Origin: Gammaproteobacteria bacterium 39-13
GTDB lineage: Bacteria; Pseudomonadota; Gammaproteobacteria; Berkiellales; Berkiellaceae
Assembly: GCA_001898235.1 (NCBI GenBank)
Contig: MKTN01000020.1
Span: 36,603 to 100,602, forward strand
DNA length: 64,000 bases
Reading direction: 5' to 3'
Positions 36,142 through 45,451 of the stretch are shown here, one piece after another. The notes under the pieces are model-generated. The model was not told where the DNA came from, made no database searches, and saw nothing but the letters and a program-made list of their open reading frames with translations. The position numbers were made by a program, and so were the translations under genes. How positions within the stretch are numbered: the stretch's first letter is position 1; each line of letters starts with the position of its first letter.

Positions 36142-36500
36142 AATAATATTCCTTGTTAGGGTGGAAAATCAGCGGCAAAATTTATTCGACAACAATTTAC
36201 CGAACTGCTTTGTAAAAGAAAGCGAAAAGATCATTTTTATTTATAGCCTGAAATTTTTCCTGGATGAATTAATATGGTATTTAACTGTGTGCGAGTAGAT
36301 AGAATTTTTGCTATCTCATTATCTTAGAGTTTAGCTCTTCTATAAGGGATTTATTTCATGCCTGCTTACACTAGATAGTTTCTTAATGTAACAAATTAAA
36401 AAATGAGGAACAAGACTATTATTTTTAATGCATATTTGAAGGCAGACAACAGAGCGTGATGTTGTTTGAGGTATATTTTTTACAGTAGATTTACTAACTA
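36142..36500. other. Intergenic region, nothing recognised
   Basis: About 360 AT-rich bases upstream of the YadG-like gene and downstream of the 946-residue gene. It should hold the ABC operon promoter. I see no RNA gene, long repeat or convincing small frame. Confidence 0.4.
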
Positions 36501-39341
36501 TTATTTAGGACGCTGCATGGCTCTCATATCTGAAGCGATATCACGTCCAGTAGAGTGAGTTGTTCCCCACATTTGCAATTCATATTGTTTCCATTGTTCT
36601 CCTAGTGCTCTATAAATATCAGGAGGGGGTATTAAGCCATTGCCAATGATGGCTTCTACAGGTGCTTCTCCATCCTTATACGGCAATGCTTGAAAATTAG
36701 GTTGGCCTTGGTCGTCAAGAGGGTATACTTCCGGCCACAGACCTGTTGTTTCATGGGGCTCATAAGCAATACCTGCAGCTTGCGCCATTTTAAATTGCTT
36801 TTTTTGAATGAGATATTGAGTTTGAAACACCAACTGTAAAAGATTGACAATATAAATAGTAATGATCTCTCCGGCAACACCTTCGGGAGTTAAACCAGCT
36901 AAATGTGCCGCTTTTTGCATAGCGCCTTCGCGACTTGTTGATTCGGGAGCGTTTGGGCCTTGATAAATATTATTTTGTTTTTGAATTCTTCTTTCGTAAT
37001 TTCTTTTTCTACTGTCTTTCTCATTTTCCCGTGCATGAAGCTTTGTTCTTTTACGACCTCGATGGTCATGTCGTGAGCGGTGTCTACCAGAAGGGGAAGG
37101 ATCTCGAGAAGAAGTATCAAAAGCCGTGGTTATTGTCGGTGAGATTTCATCTTCTGAGCTCATGATGTGTTCAGCATCTTCGCTTCTCTTTTCCTTTTCT
37201 GGTTTTTTTTTGCCAGAACGATTTTTTTCTTCAGAGACAGCTTCTTTTTTTCTTAATGCTTGTTCACGTTCATAGAGTTCATGTTCTTTACGCCTGAAGA
37301 AATCTTCTTGCTCGCGCATTCTTTTGTCAAATTCTTCTTCTCTTTGTTTATTTGTCTTTAAATGTTCCAATAATTGCTCTTCAAGTTCTCTTTGTTTTTC
37401 TTGAAGCGCTTTTTCTTGCTCCAAGCGCACATTTTCGTGATTGAATATCGCCTCTTGCAATTCATCTGTTTTACGATTTAAGCTTTCATCGATTTGTTTT
37501 GCTTTTCTTTCAAAATCCATTTGTTTCTCTAAAATTTCTTTTTCACGGTCCAACATGTTTTCTTCTTGTTCACGTCCTTTTTGTTTAAGTTTCTCTTCTG
37601 TTTCTTTAATTCTTTGTTCAGAAAGGGCTTCTATTCTTCCAACTTCATCTTCGCGGTTACCAACGGCATTTTCGCGTTTAGACATTTCTTGTTCTTTCTT
37701 TTTAAGTGCTTCTTCGCGTTCTAACAAATCTTCTTCTTGTTGACGTCTTTTTTGTTGAAGTTTTCTCTCACTTTCTGCGATTTTTTGTTCAGAAAGAGTT
37801 TCTTTTTTACCAATTGCATCTTCACGCTTGTCAACTTCTTTTTCACGCATTAACATTTCTTGTTTAAGTTTTTCTTCTTTCCTTTTAAGTTCATCTTCTT
37901 CTTTAGCTATTTTTTCTTGGAGTCCTTTTTCAAAGGTTTCCCTTTGTAGTTTAAGTATTTTTTCTTGTTCACTGATGCTGAGCTTGAACGCATTTTCTTT
38001 TTCTTGAAGAATGCTTTCGTTCATTTTTAATGTTTCAGCGGCACGCTGTAATTCTTTTTCTTTCTTTTTTAATTCTTCATCATTTTCTTTTAGAATTCTT
38101 TCTTTTTCTTTAAGTGCTTCGCCTCTAAGTTCAATTTCTTCAGCTTGTTCTTTTAAGAGCCTCAATTCTTCTTCTAGTGCTTTTAGTTTCTGCTCCATAT
38201 CTTCTTTTTGTTCAGGGTGTTTGGATAAAGGTTGCTCAGGAAGCTGAGATAAAGTATCTAGTTTTGCGAGTTCATCAAACAATGTGGGGGTAGCATTATC
38301 TACCTGTTTTTCCTCAAGTTGTTCACGCAAAGAACTTATGTCGGATTTTAAAGTTTTATTTAACTTTACTAATTCATCCCTTTCTCCGCTTAGGCTCTCT
38401 TTTTCTCTTGTTAGTATTTCTTTTTCTTTAGCTAGATTTTCTTTTGCGATTTCAGTCCCTTGCATTTCTATTTGTGCCGCATACAATGCTTCTTCTAGCT
38501 CTTTTATTTTTAGTGCAGATGACTCATCCACTTTTGGAATATTGAGAGGGGGTGTTGTGAGTGATTTTGTTTGGGGCTCTTCTTTTTGTGCTAATTTTAT
38601 TGCTTCTCTTTCTAATTGTAGAATTTTTGTGTCTTTCCCTTTTAATTTTTCTTCCATGCGTTGGATGTCAAGTTTGAGCTTTTCTATTTCTTCTGCGAGC
38701 TCTCCCTTTTTTTGTTTTTCTATCTTTAGTGCTCTAGCTGTTTTATTTGCATTTTTTGATAGTTCATCTTTTTCCTCGACTGCTTGATTAGATTCTTCTC
38801 TTAGTTTCTCAATTCTTTCTTCTTGTTCTAAACGTAATTGCTTTTGCATTGCTAGATCTTTCGATACAAGGTCAAATTCTTTTTTTTGTTTTTCAAAGTT
38901 TTCTTGTTCTGCCTTAAGTGCAAGTTCTAATTCATTTAATTTTTTTTCTTGTTCTTCAAGGAAAGCGACTCTTTCCGCTAGAGGCCGAAGAATAGTTGCT
39001 TCAAAGTCTATTGTGTTAGCACCCAAAAGAGCAGCATGAATTCTGTTAAAGTAAAGAATATCTATAGCATCAAGATTACTTGGCGGAATAAAAGAAAATT
39101 TAGTTTCCGTTTGTACAGTTTTATTGCGATCGGCTGAAGTTCCTCTTGCAAGGCAAAAAATGTCTAACGCTTTTTTAAGCTGTTCAAATTGCTCAATGGA
39201 TTTTTCATCAAAATGTTTAAGCTCAATGGTGACTGTATCGAGTTCTTGTTTTACTTTGCAGGTTTCTTTTAATTGGGAGCTTAAATAATCGGGTAGTGTA
39301 TACGTACCACCTAGCATTTGCAGTACCTCATTATAAAGCAT
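36501..39341 (-). CDS. Large coiled-coil protein with a basic, Ser/Arg-rich segment
   Basis: 946 residues. Residues about 1-110 are a small mixed domain; about 130-720 is a nearly continuous coiled coil of Glu/Lys/Gln heptads with repeated phrases (EREEALKKKEQEMSKRENA, REDEVGRIEALSEQ), indicating internal duplication. About 740-800 is a very basic RS/RH/RGRKR stretch, and the last 130 residues form a Pro/Tyr-rich domain. There is no signal peptide or enzyme motif. Such proteins in intracellular bacteria are often structural or host-directed; neither is shown here. Confidence 0.8.
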   Translation of the reverse strand: MLYNEVLQMLGGTYTLPDYLSSQLKETCKVKQELDTVTIELKHFDEKSIEQFEQLKKALDIFCLARGTSADRNKTVQTETKFSFIPPSNLDAIDILYFNRIHAALLGANTIDFEATILRPLAERVAFLEEQEKKLNELELALKAEQENFEKQKKEFDLVSKDLAMQKQLRLEQEERIEKLREESNQAVEEKDELSKNANKTARALKIEKQKKGELAEEIEKLKLDIQRMEEKLKGKDTKILQLEREAIKLAQKEEPQTKSLTTPPLNIPKVDESSALKIKELEEALYAAQIEMQGTEIAKENLAKEKEILTREKESLSGERDELVKLNKTLKSDISSLREQLEEKQVDNATPTLFDELAKLDTLSQLPEQPLSKHPEQKEDMEQKLKALEEELRLLKEQAEEIELRGEALKEKERILKENDEELKKKEKELQRAAETLKMNESILQEKENAFKLSISEQEKILKLQRETFEKGLQEKIAKEEDELKRKEEKLKQEMLMREKEVDKREDAIGKKETLSEQKIAESERKLQQKRRQQEEDLLEREEALKKKEQEMSKRENAVGNREDEVGRIEALSEQRIKETEEKLKQKGREQEENMLDREKEILEKQMDFERKAKQIDESLNRKTDELQEAIFNHENVRLEQEKALQEKQRELEEQLLEHLKTNKQREEEFDKRMREQEDFFRRKEHELYEREQALRKKEAVSEEKNRSGKKKPEKEKRSEDAEHIMSSEDEISPTITTAFDTSSRDPSPSGRHRSRHDHRGRKRTKLHARENEKDSRKRNYERRIQKQNNIYQGPNAPESTSREGAMQKAAHLAGLTPEGVAGEIITIYIVNLLQLVFQTQYLIQKKQFKMAQAAGIAYEPHETTGLWPEVYPLDDQGQPNFQALPYKDGEAPVEAIIGNGLIPPPDIYRALGEQWKQYELQMWGTTHSTGRDIASDMRAMQRPK

Positions 39342-39519
39342 TTCATACAGTATGACTTTGAAAGACCAAACAAAGTTTCAATTGAATAGGTAATGAGTGC
39401 AGTATCACTTTTATCTGGCAAAGACCTATCAGCAATCTTTGATGAATAAACCCAAAAAGTGTGTTGCTTAATCGTAAGTGACGCAAAAAATTAAAATAAG
39501 GGATGAATAAGGAATGAAA

Positions 39520-40032
39520 TTAAGTAAAGCATTTTATCCCTTCAATTTTTAGCAATTGCTTTTTACGTTTTATTCCCCAGCGATAACCAGAAATACTACC
39601 ATCACATCTCAATGCTCTATGACAAGGAATAAGTATAGCTATCCTATTTGCAGCGCAAGCACTGCCGATAGCTCTTGCTGCTTTTGGCTTTTTCAGTTTG
39701 TGCGCAATCTCTTTATAACTCATCGTTTTTCCTAGTGGGATCTGACACAATGCATTCCACACCTCTTTTTGAAAAGGAGTACCGCGGATATCGAGCTTCA
39801 ATTTTAAGTCATGTTTAGGTGCTATTAAGTAATGAATAATCTGATCTACGTTTTTTTCAAGCATACTATCAATATAGTTAAGTTGTGCATTAGGAAAAGC
39901 ATTTTGTAGTTGGGCATGCAAGAAACCAGGGTTATTGTCAATGAATAAAGCACAGATCCCATTTTTTGTGTTTGCCAACAATATCTTACCTAATAGAGAG
40001 TCTTTAATTGTATATTCGATGATTTGATTCAT
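39520..40032 (-). CDS. ogt: Methylated-DNA-protein-cysteine methyltransferase
   Basis: A 170-residue suicide repair protein that transfers O6-methyl groups from guanine to its active-site Cys137 in IPCHR (135-139). The helix-turn-helix Arg finger region (KAARAIGSACAANRIAILIP) and TPFQKEVWNAL are typical. It is divergent from the Ada-AlkA fusion gene 147 bases away, so both may share a regulated promoter region; the fusion is the likely regulator. Confidence 0.95.
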   Translation of the reverse strand: MNQIIEYTIKDSLLGKILLANTKNGICALFIDNNPGFLHAQLQNAFPNAQLNYIDSMLEKNVDQIIHYLIAPKHDLKLKLDIRGTPFQKEVWNALCQIPLGKTMSYKEIAHKLKKPKAARAIGSACAANRIAILIPCHRALRCDGSISGYRWGIKRKKQLLKIEGIKCFT

Positions 40033-40179
40033 AGTGTTCTTCTTTTAGGCTTAATTCGAAGTATTTTTTAATATAAGGTGGTTTTTTGTTTAATGCTAGC
40101 TGTTTTCGGACTTATAAATAGAAGATTAGTTGTCCGAAAATGGCTAGAAACGCAAGAGCATTCTTTCTATAATGAGGGG

Positions 40180-41649
40180 ATGAAAGCTAAAGATCCTGCT
40201 TATTATAATGCATGTATTTCTCGCGATCCTCGTTTTGATGGGGTTTTCTTTGTCGGTGTTATTACAACGGGTATTTACTGCCGTCCAGTTTGTCCTGCTA
40301 AAAAACCAAAGGCAACTAACTGCCGATTTTTTAATAGCGCGGAAGCCGCTGAAAAAGCGTCTTTTCGTCCTTGTTTACGTTGTCGTCCAGAGTTGGCGCC
40401 AGGAAATGCTCCCATTGATAATGTGCAACGCATAGCGCATTTAATTTTGCACCGTATTGATGAGGCAATGATAGGCAATAAAGAAGTGAATCTAGAAGAT
40501 ATTGCTATTCATTTTAATTTGAGTTCTCGGCAGATCCGACGAATTTTACAAAAAGAATTGGGTGTATCCCCTATAGAGCTTATCCAAACGCGACGTTTAC
40601 TCTTGGCCAAGCAGCTATTAACAGAAACCTCATTTTCTGTTACTCAAATTGCCTATACCAGTGGTTTTTCCAGTTTGCGTCGATTTAACGATGCATTTAG
40701 CAGACGTTATGGTATGGCTCCTTCTCGTTTACGCAAGCAAGCAACGCAGAATGAAATAATCAAACCATCCACTACGGCGGTGTTGCAACTTGGGTATCGT
40801 CCTCCTTACGATTGGCAAGGGGTTTTACAATTTCTTAGTACACGCCTACTTAAAGGCACAGAATGGATAACGCCAGAGTGTTATGCTCGAACAGTGAGGT
40901 TAGGTGAACATAGTGGCTGGTTTAGAGTGCAAAATGCGCCAGAAAAAAATGTACTATTACTCGAATTTACCCATAGTTTGATGCCAGTATTGCCAGCATT
41001 ATTGGGTAGGATCCGCAATTTATTTGATTTAGACGCACGTCCTGACATCATTGCGCAACAGTTAATGCAAGATAAACTATTGAAAAAAGTCGTAGCGCAA
41101 AATCCTGGACTTAGAGTTCCTGGCACTTTTGATGGATTTGAAATGGCTGTTCGGGCAATTTTAGGGCAGCAGATCACTGTCAAAGCAGCAACAACATTAG
41201 CAAGTCGCTTTATTGCTGCTTTTGGTGAAGAGGTAGAAACGCCGTTCGATGAGTTAACACTTTTTGCACCAAGCCCAGATCGTATTGCCAAAGCGACTGT
41301 AGATGAAATAGCGAAACTTGGCATTATTAGTTCACGGGCCAAAAGTATTATTGCACTTGCAAAGATCTGTATGTCCAATGCGCTGTCTTTAGAAATAGGG
41401 GCAGATCCTGAGGCTGTGATTAAACAACTTAAAGAATTGCCCGGCATCGGTCAGTGGACTGCGCATTATATTGCTATGCGTGCATTGCGTTGGCCTGATG
41501 CTTTTCTAAAGGATGATATTGCTATTCGTAACAAATTTGGTGGTATAACAGCGAAGCAACTTGATGAATTATCACAAGCATGGCGACCTTGGCGTAGTTA
41601 TGCTGTTTTGCATATATGGCATTCTCCAACTTTAAATCTTTGCTCATAA
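40180..41649 (+). CDS. Ada-type sensor / AraC HTH / AlkA glycosylase fusion
   Basis: 489 residues from the ATG at 40180 (MKAKDPAYYNAC, matching the family start); the frame extends to a GTG at 40078. Domain order: an Ada N-terminal zinc domain with four Cys (YCRPVCPAKK and CLRCRPELAPG), where the first Cys would accept methyl from phosphotriesters; an AraC-type DNA-binding domain (LEDIAIHFNLSSRQIRRI, SFSVTQIAYTSGFSSLRRFNDAF); AlkA N-domain; and the HhH-GPD glycosylase (AILGQQITVKAA, LPGIGQWTAHYIAMRAL, with the catalytic Asp region in WPDAFLKDD). It removes alkylated bases and probably activates the response. Ogt is divergent upstream. Confidence 0.93.
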   Translation: MKAKDPAYYNACISRDPRFDGVFFVGVITTGIYCRPVCPAKKPKATNCRFFNSAEAAEKASFRPCLRCRPELAPGNAPIDNVQRIAHLILHRIDEAMIGNKEVNLEDIAIHFNLSSRQIRRILQKELGVSPIELIQTRRLLLAKQLLTETSFSVTQIAYTSGFSSLRRFNDAFSRRYGMAPSRLRKQATQNEIIKPSTTAVLQLGYRPPYDWQGVLQFLSTRLLKGTEWITPECYARTVRLGEHSGWFRVQNAPEKNVLLLEFTHSLMPVLPALLGRIRNLFDLDARPDIIAQQLMQDKLLKKVVAQNPGLRVPGTFDGFEMAVRAILGQQITVKAATTLASRFIAAFGEEVETPFDELTLFAPSPDRIAKATVDEIAKLGIISSRAKSIIALAKICMSNALSLEIGADPEAVIKQLKELPGIGQWTAHYIAMRALRWPDAFLKDDIAIRNKFGGITAKQLDELSQAWRPWRSYAVLHIWHSPTLNLCS

Positions 41650-42087
41650 AATTCTTATATTGAAACAGTTTATTTTGTAAAGATTTTTCCGCCGTATTTG
41701 GTTATTGAAAAATGATTAAATCAGCGAGGATTAACATCCCCGCTTGCGGGAGAAGGGGGATCCCGCAAGCAAGCAGTGGGGATAAGGTCATATTCTTTAA
41801 AAATGCTTTGCTTCGTTACTATGGTTAAAATTTTATGTTATTCAGTTAACCATGTAACGTCGTAAAAAAATATAATTCATATCTTTGCTGAACAAAGGTA
41901 AAGAAGAGATGATGAATGGTAAGAGCAACCTGCTTAAAGGATATTTCTATCTTTTTTTGAAATTAATTCAGGAGAGACAGGTGGCGGTTATGGTGCATTT
42001 AATGCAGGTACTGGATAGAAAAAGGTCAAGATTATGCGTTGTTAACCGATAAATGAGAGCAAGTTCTCTCATATTAAAGGGTATGGT
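41650..42087. other. Intergenic region with a GC-rich palindromic repeat
   Basis: It holds the repeat at 41736-41783. A 46-codon frame at 41912 and a short Gly-rich frame just right of it (GGGYGAFNAGTG, no start codon) are visible, but neither is convincing as a gene. Confidence 0.4.
41736..41783. repeat. GC-rich nested palindrome, dispersed-repeat type
   Basis: An outer ATCCCC / GGGGAT pair encloses a perfect 10-bp stem GCTTGCGGGA / TCCCGCAAGC (41742-41751 and 41761-41770). The layout and GC-rich composition in an AT-rich genome are those of a short dispersed intergenic repeat. It may also end transcription of the upstream fusion gene. Confidence 0.6.
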
Positions 42088-42501
42088 ATGTATATTTATA
42101 AGAAAGTCGCATTTTTTTTCACTATGACGATTTTCATGTCCAGTTTGCATGCTATTACAACAACCACATCCACAGAGGGGTTTGCATATCCCCCTCCTGT
42201 GCCAGCAGGTGCCATGGAAGCTTGCAGTGATAAAAATGAAAATGATCTTTGCTCTGTCACGACACCGCAAAATGAAATAAAAGGAACTTGTCATAAAAGA
42301 CCACCTGAAACAGGGATCATGGTTTGTATTCCTAATTATTCTCAAGATTTAATAGATGCTTGTAAAGATAAAAAAGAAGGTGAAGCGTGTGCATTTACTT
42401 CACAAACAAATACACCATTGGGAGGTTCCTGCCGTCGAGGTTCTTTTGAAGGCGCTCCCGTCGTCTGTGCGATTGGGGTTGTGCCTAATAAAGAGGAGTG
42501 A
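42088..42501 (+). CDS. Secreted protein with two four-Cys modules
   Basis: 137 residues with a Sec signal (about 1-22, ending SSLHA). The mature part holds a duplicated module: ACSDKNENDLC, then GTC, then VCIP; and ACKDKKEGEAC, then GSC, then VCAI. Each has four cysteines with nearly equal spacing, suggesting two disulfides per module. The module looks familiar from small secreted bacterial proteins and lipoproteins of unknown role. A strong hydrophobic signal start follows GGTATGGT. Confidence 0.75.
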   Translation: MYIYKKVAFFFTMTIFMSSLHAITTTTSTEGFAYPPPVPAGAMEACSDKNENDLCSVTTPQNEIKGTCHKRPPETGIMVCIPNYSQDLIDACKDKKEGEACAFTSQTNTPLGGSCRRGSFEGAPVVCAIGVVPNKEE

Positions 42502-42579
42502 GTTTTTCAAAAAAAAAGTAGCGGTGATGAATAATTCTTCGCCGCTACAATGTTACTACCTTCGATTAAGATCTTAGGT

Positions 42580-43662
42580 TCAAGGACGACTTTTGCTAAT
42601 ATGGTGTTTACCTTTAGGCTCTTCAATTACCTGAGGGTTATTTCTGTTCATTTCCTCTCTGCGAAAGCGTAGAATGGTTGAAATTTTTTCTTTACATTTA
42701 TCCCATTTTTGCTTTTCTTTATTAAGCACTTTTACATTACCTAATTTTTGCCCTTTGGATTGCAATATTTTAACTATTTCTTTATGGCCTCTAATATAAG
42801 CTTCATCAATGAGACTTCGTCCTGTTTGTTGCAAATGTTTATCTTTAGCATTTGTCAGTAAATATTTTAAGCATTCGGGTTGATTGCAACAGACAGCTGA
42901 TGTAATTAAATTTGAATTCTTGTTTTGTATTGCTAACAAATCTTTTCCAAATTCTTCTTGATAAATCTTTAGCATACTAAGTTGTCCATAGAAAACTACA
43001 TGGCGTATCAAGCTAAATTTTTCTCGTGAATTAAAGTCATCTGTTGCACCTAATTTGATAAGTTTCCTAAAAGCATCTGAATTACCTTTTTTAATAGCAA
43101 TAGCTAAGGGACCCAATAAGTTAAAAGTGGCTTCTTTGTAAAACAATAATTTAATAAGATTGACGTGGTTATTCTCTACGGCTTCACATAATGGCGTGTT
43201 TAAGACATATTTTTTTCTGATGTCTGCGCCGTTATCTATTAACAATTGAACAATATCTTTTCTGCCATATTTAGCGGCATAGCATAAAAGGGCGCTATGG
43301 TCCTTTATTGAAGGAGCATCAGAAAATAAACCTGGTGATAATAGCCACTTTGCTTCAACTAAAGTTAAAGAATTTTCCCTAATTTTTCTTGAAAAATCAT
43401 ATTTAGCGTTATTTGTGAATATTTTTTTGAATTGGGGAAGAATAGATTTTCTTTCAATGAAATAAAATATACTGGCAGTTAGTGCAAATGCAGCAGTGAA
43501 TATTGTTGCATAGATGCCCAGCAAAAGTGGGGAGTACATGCCTATCCAGACGCTAATGATCCCAAGACCCGCTAATATTGCAATATCTCTTTGACGAGGT
43601 GTGAAGATGGATTTTAGGTAAAGATTAACCTTATTAAAGGAATTGCTGATAAATTTGAACAT
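42580..43662 (-). CDS. Ankyrin-repeat protein with N-terminal membrane hairpin
   Basis: 360 residues from the ATG at 43662, which has GGGGAA upstream; the frame extends to a GTG at 43683. Two adjacent membrane helices (about 30-75) are followed by about five ankyrin repeats between residues 110 and 320 (HSALLCYAAKYGRKDIVQLLIDNGADI, NTPLCEAVENNHVNLIKLLF and weaker copies). The tail is basic (KQKWDKCKEK to KGKHHISKSRP). Membrane-anchored ankyrin proteins can present a scaffold on the cytosolic side. The partner is unknown. Confidence 0.82.
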   Translation of the reverse strand: MFKFISNSFNKVNLYLKSIFTPRQRDIAILAGLGIISVWIGMYSPLLLGIYATIFTAAFALTASIFYFIERKSILPQFKKIFTNNAKYDFSRKIRENSLTLVEAKWLLSPGLFSDAPSIKDHSALLCYAAKYGRKDIVQLLIDNGADIRKKYVLNTPLCEAVENNHVNLIKLLFYKEATFNLLGPLAIAIKKGNSDAFRKLIKLGATDDFNSREKFSLIRHVVFYGQLSMLKIYQEEFGKDLLAIQNKNSNLITSAVCCNQPECLKYLLTNAKDKHLQQTGRSLIDEAYIRGHKEIVKILQSKGQKLGNVKVLNKEKQKWDKCKEKISTILRFRREEMNRNNPQVIEEPKGKHHISKSRP

Positions 43663-44107
43663 GAGAATTTCCCCAACATACACGACAAAATACTCTTGAG
43701 AGCCATTGTCGAATTTATATAAAGCGGGAGATGTTACTTAACTTTGTCATATCTAGCAATTTAAATGAATTTGTGAATACGGTTTTAGGACAATTCTTGG
43801 CAAAAAGATCAGAAATAGAAGCCATAGCTTATCGGAGGAGTTATGGAAACAGTTAATGAGATAGTTAGTGCGTTGTACTTACCAGTTTATTTGAAGAATT
43901 TTTTATACATGAGAATATCATTGTAAATATCATGAATACGTCATTGAAATTGAAACATCTGTAGATAGTAGATAAAAAATTTGTAAGCTATTTAACTTAT
44001 GCAGAATATCTGCATCTATTAAACGTCAATCTGTTGCTAATAGCACAAGTGATTACGCTATGATATCAATCGCAGTGTAATTTTTTAAAACAAAAAATGA
44101 GGTTGAC
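43663..44107 (+). other. Intergenic region with a possible small gene
   Basis: About 445 bases, AT-rich. The only notable item is the short frame at 43843-43926 with a very strong ribosome-binding site. The right part should contain the promoter for the gene at 44108. Confidence 0.4.
43843..43926 (+). CDS. Possible 27-residue small protein
   Basis: ATCGGAGGAG sits directly before the ATG, one of the best Shine-Dalgarno sequences in the window. The product would be METVNEIVSALYLPVYLKNF plus LYMRISL, mildly amphipathic with a hydrophobic end. Only the ribosome-binding site and length support it. Confidence 0.3.
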   Translation: METVNEIVSALYLPVYLKNFLYMRISL

Positions 44108-44554
44108 ATGTTAAATTCAATTAAACAAACATTTAAAAAAGCTTTGAAAGAAACGCAAGCATTTTACAAGAAAACAGCGCCACAAGCGGTACAAACCGGC
44201 GTTAATACTTCAGTCTCTTTTCTTAGCGGATTATTGTCACAAGTTATAGCATTTGGTGCGCAAGCTTTAAGCACTGCAAAAGATCTTTTCCAAAAAGTTA
44301 AAAACCGTGGCAGTGACGTATTTTCTTCACGTCGTGGCGAAACAGAAAATGAGCAATACAATATGTTGGGTTCCATTCCTTCGACTGTTTACAACACCGC
44401 TGCTTCTGTTGTAAGTGGTGCAAAATCCAATGTAACTTATCTCTGGAACTATGCTAGGGGTAATCAAAGCAAAAGCGATAACACTGCATCACGCGCTTCT
44501 GCAGAAACACAAAACGAAGAAAAATTAGAAAGACGGCAAAAAGCTAAAAATTAA
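44108..44554 (+). CDS. Hypothetical helical protein
   Basis: 148 residues: an amphipathic Lys-rich start (MLNSIKQTFKKALKETQAFYKK), one moderately hydrophobic segment (about 35-55, VSFLSGLLSQVIAFGAQAL), then a polar Ser/Asn/Glu tail ending in KLERRQKAKN. GAGG lies before the ATG and a strong hairpin follows. No family is recognised. In style it is a short relative of the amphipathic protein at 15887. Confidence 0.6.
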   Translation: MLNSIKQTFKKALKETQAFYKKTAPQAVQTGVNTSVSFLSGLLSQVIAFGAQALSTAKDLFQKVKNRGSDVFSSRRGETENEQYNMLGSIPSTVYNTAASVVSGAKSNVTYLWNYARGNQSKSDNTASRASAETQNEEKLERRQKAKN

Positions 44555-44574
44555 TTTTAGTTGCTTTCACTGGC

Positions 44575-44612
44575 GCTACGGCGTGGCTAGTCTTTAGCCT
44601 TGCCGTAGCTTT
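44575..44612 (+). terminator. Terminator hairpin
   Basis: GCTACGGC pairs with GCCGTAGC, with an inner TGGCTA/TTAGCC extension, followed by TTTA. It begins 20 bases after the stop of the gene at 44108. Confidence 0.7.
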
Positions 44613-44715
44613 AGGGAGACAGTGTCACAGCTCATCTCGCAAAAGCCATATTTTGTATACACGCCTTTACTCGGCGTCCGACGTCTAGCCGAAAAATGAC
44701 GTGCTGTGATCATCA

Positions 44716-45192
44716 CTATGTTTCGCTAGAACGATCTCTAGCATCAGTTTGCTCTTGTACTGAGCGACGAAAAGCAAGTGGATCATTGATACTGTCAAAA
44801 ATTTCTTTTGTACCACCAGTTCCTATCACTGCGATAGAGCCATAATTTAAGATCCTGCCCATAATGCTTTGATCTACGCCTATAGCTTCAATTTTTTGCA
44901 ATAATGTTTCCATTGTTTGTCGACGAATAAAGCCTACTTTGACGATAACACGCTTATTCGTTACCGCGTATTCACAAGAAATATACTGAATATAAGAAGG
45001 CAATAAAATTAGAATGGCTGCGGCAATTGATAAAATGACCCAGTTTGTGTCATAAGCGTTTTGATATAGCCATCCAGCCAATAAGCAAAACACTATAGCA
45101 ATCAATCCTGGCCACAAAAACAATATTTTATGCAGCTTAGTACGATAGACAACGGTTTCACCTTGCAGTAGATGTGAATCAACGTATCCCAT
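44716..45192 (-). CDS. Bacterial PH-domain (bPH2) membrane protein
   Basis: 158 residues. A cytosolic start (LLQGETVVYRTKLHKI) leads to two close membrane helices (about 26-44 and 50-70) and a bPH2-type domain: YAVTNKRVIVKVGFIRRQTMETLLQKIEAIGVDQSIMGRILNYG and IAVIGTGGTKEIFDSI. This is the standard layout of YdbS/DUF304-like proteins. Their function is not established. Confidence 0.9.
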   Translation of the reverse strand: MGYVDSHLLQGETVVYRTKLHKILFLWPGLIAIVFCLLAGWLYQNAYDTNWVILSIAAAILILLPSYIQYISCEYAVTNKRVIVKVGFIRRQTMETLLQKIEAIGVDQSIMGRILNYGSIAVIGTGGTKEIFDSINDPLAFRRSVQEQTDARDRSSET

Positions 45193-45451
45193 ATGCCCCT
45201 CGTTCTTGTCATGCAGTATGAAAATATAATCAGATATTGAATGCTCATCGTATTATAGTTGTATTACTGAGACAGTGAATTTAAGTATAGAGTTCCGCCT
45301 GTTGGATTTTATTGCATTACTAGCATCGTAAATAACCAGCATGCCAATATAAAGTGCGAAGATAGTGTTTATATTGGCGCTAATAATGTATATAGGTTTT
45401 GTCATGATAAATTTGAAGAGGTCAACCACAGGATTTTATAGCATTCAGAAT

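Noticed and set aside
36935..38787. Several rightward frames inside the 946-residue gene
   Set aside because: They are Ser/Phe/Leu-rich antisense shadows of Glu/Lys coiled-coil codons.
41940..42019. Gly-rich tail GGGYGAFNAGTG in an open frame, resembling a bacteriocin core
   Set aside because: No start codon or leader is present upstream in that frame; it opens only about 24 codons before its stop.
41968..42345. 125-codon leftward frame
   Set aside because: It lies largely antisense to the secreted Cys-module protein, whose signal peptide and duplicated modules are convincing.
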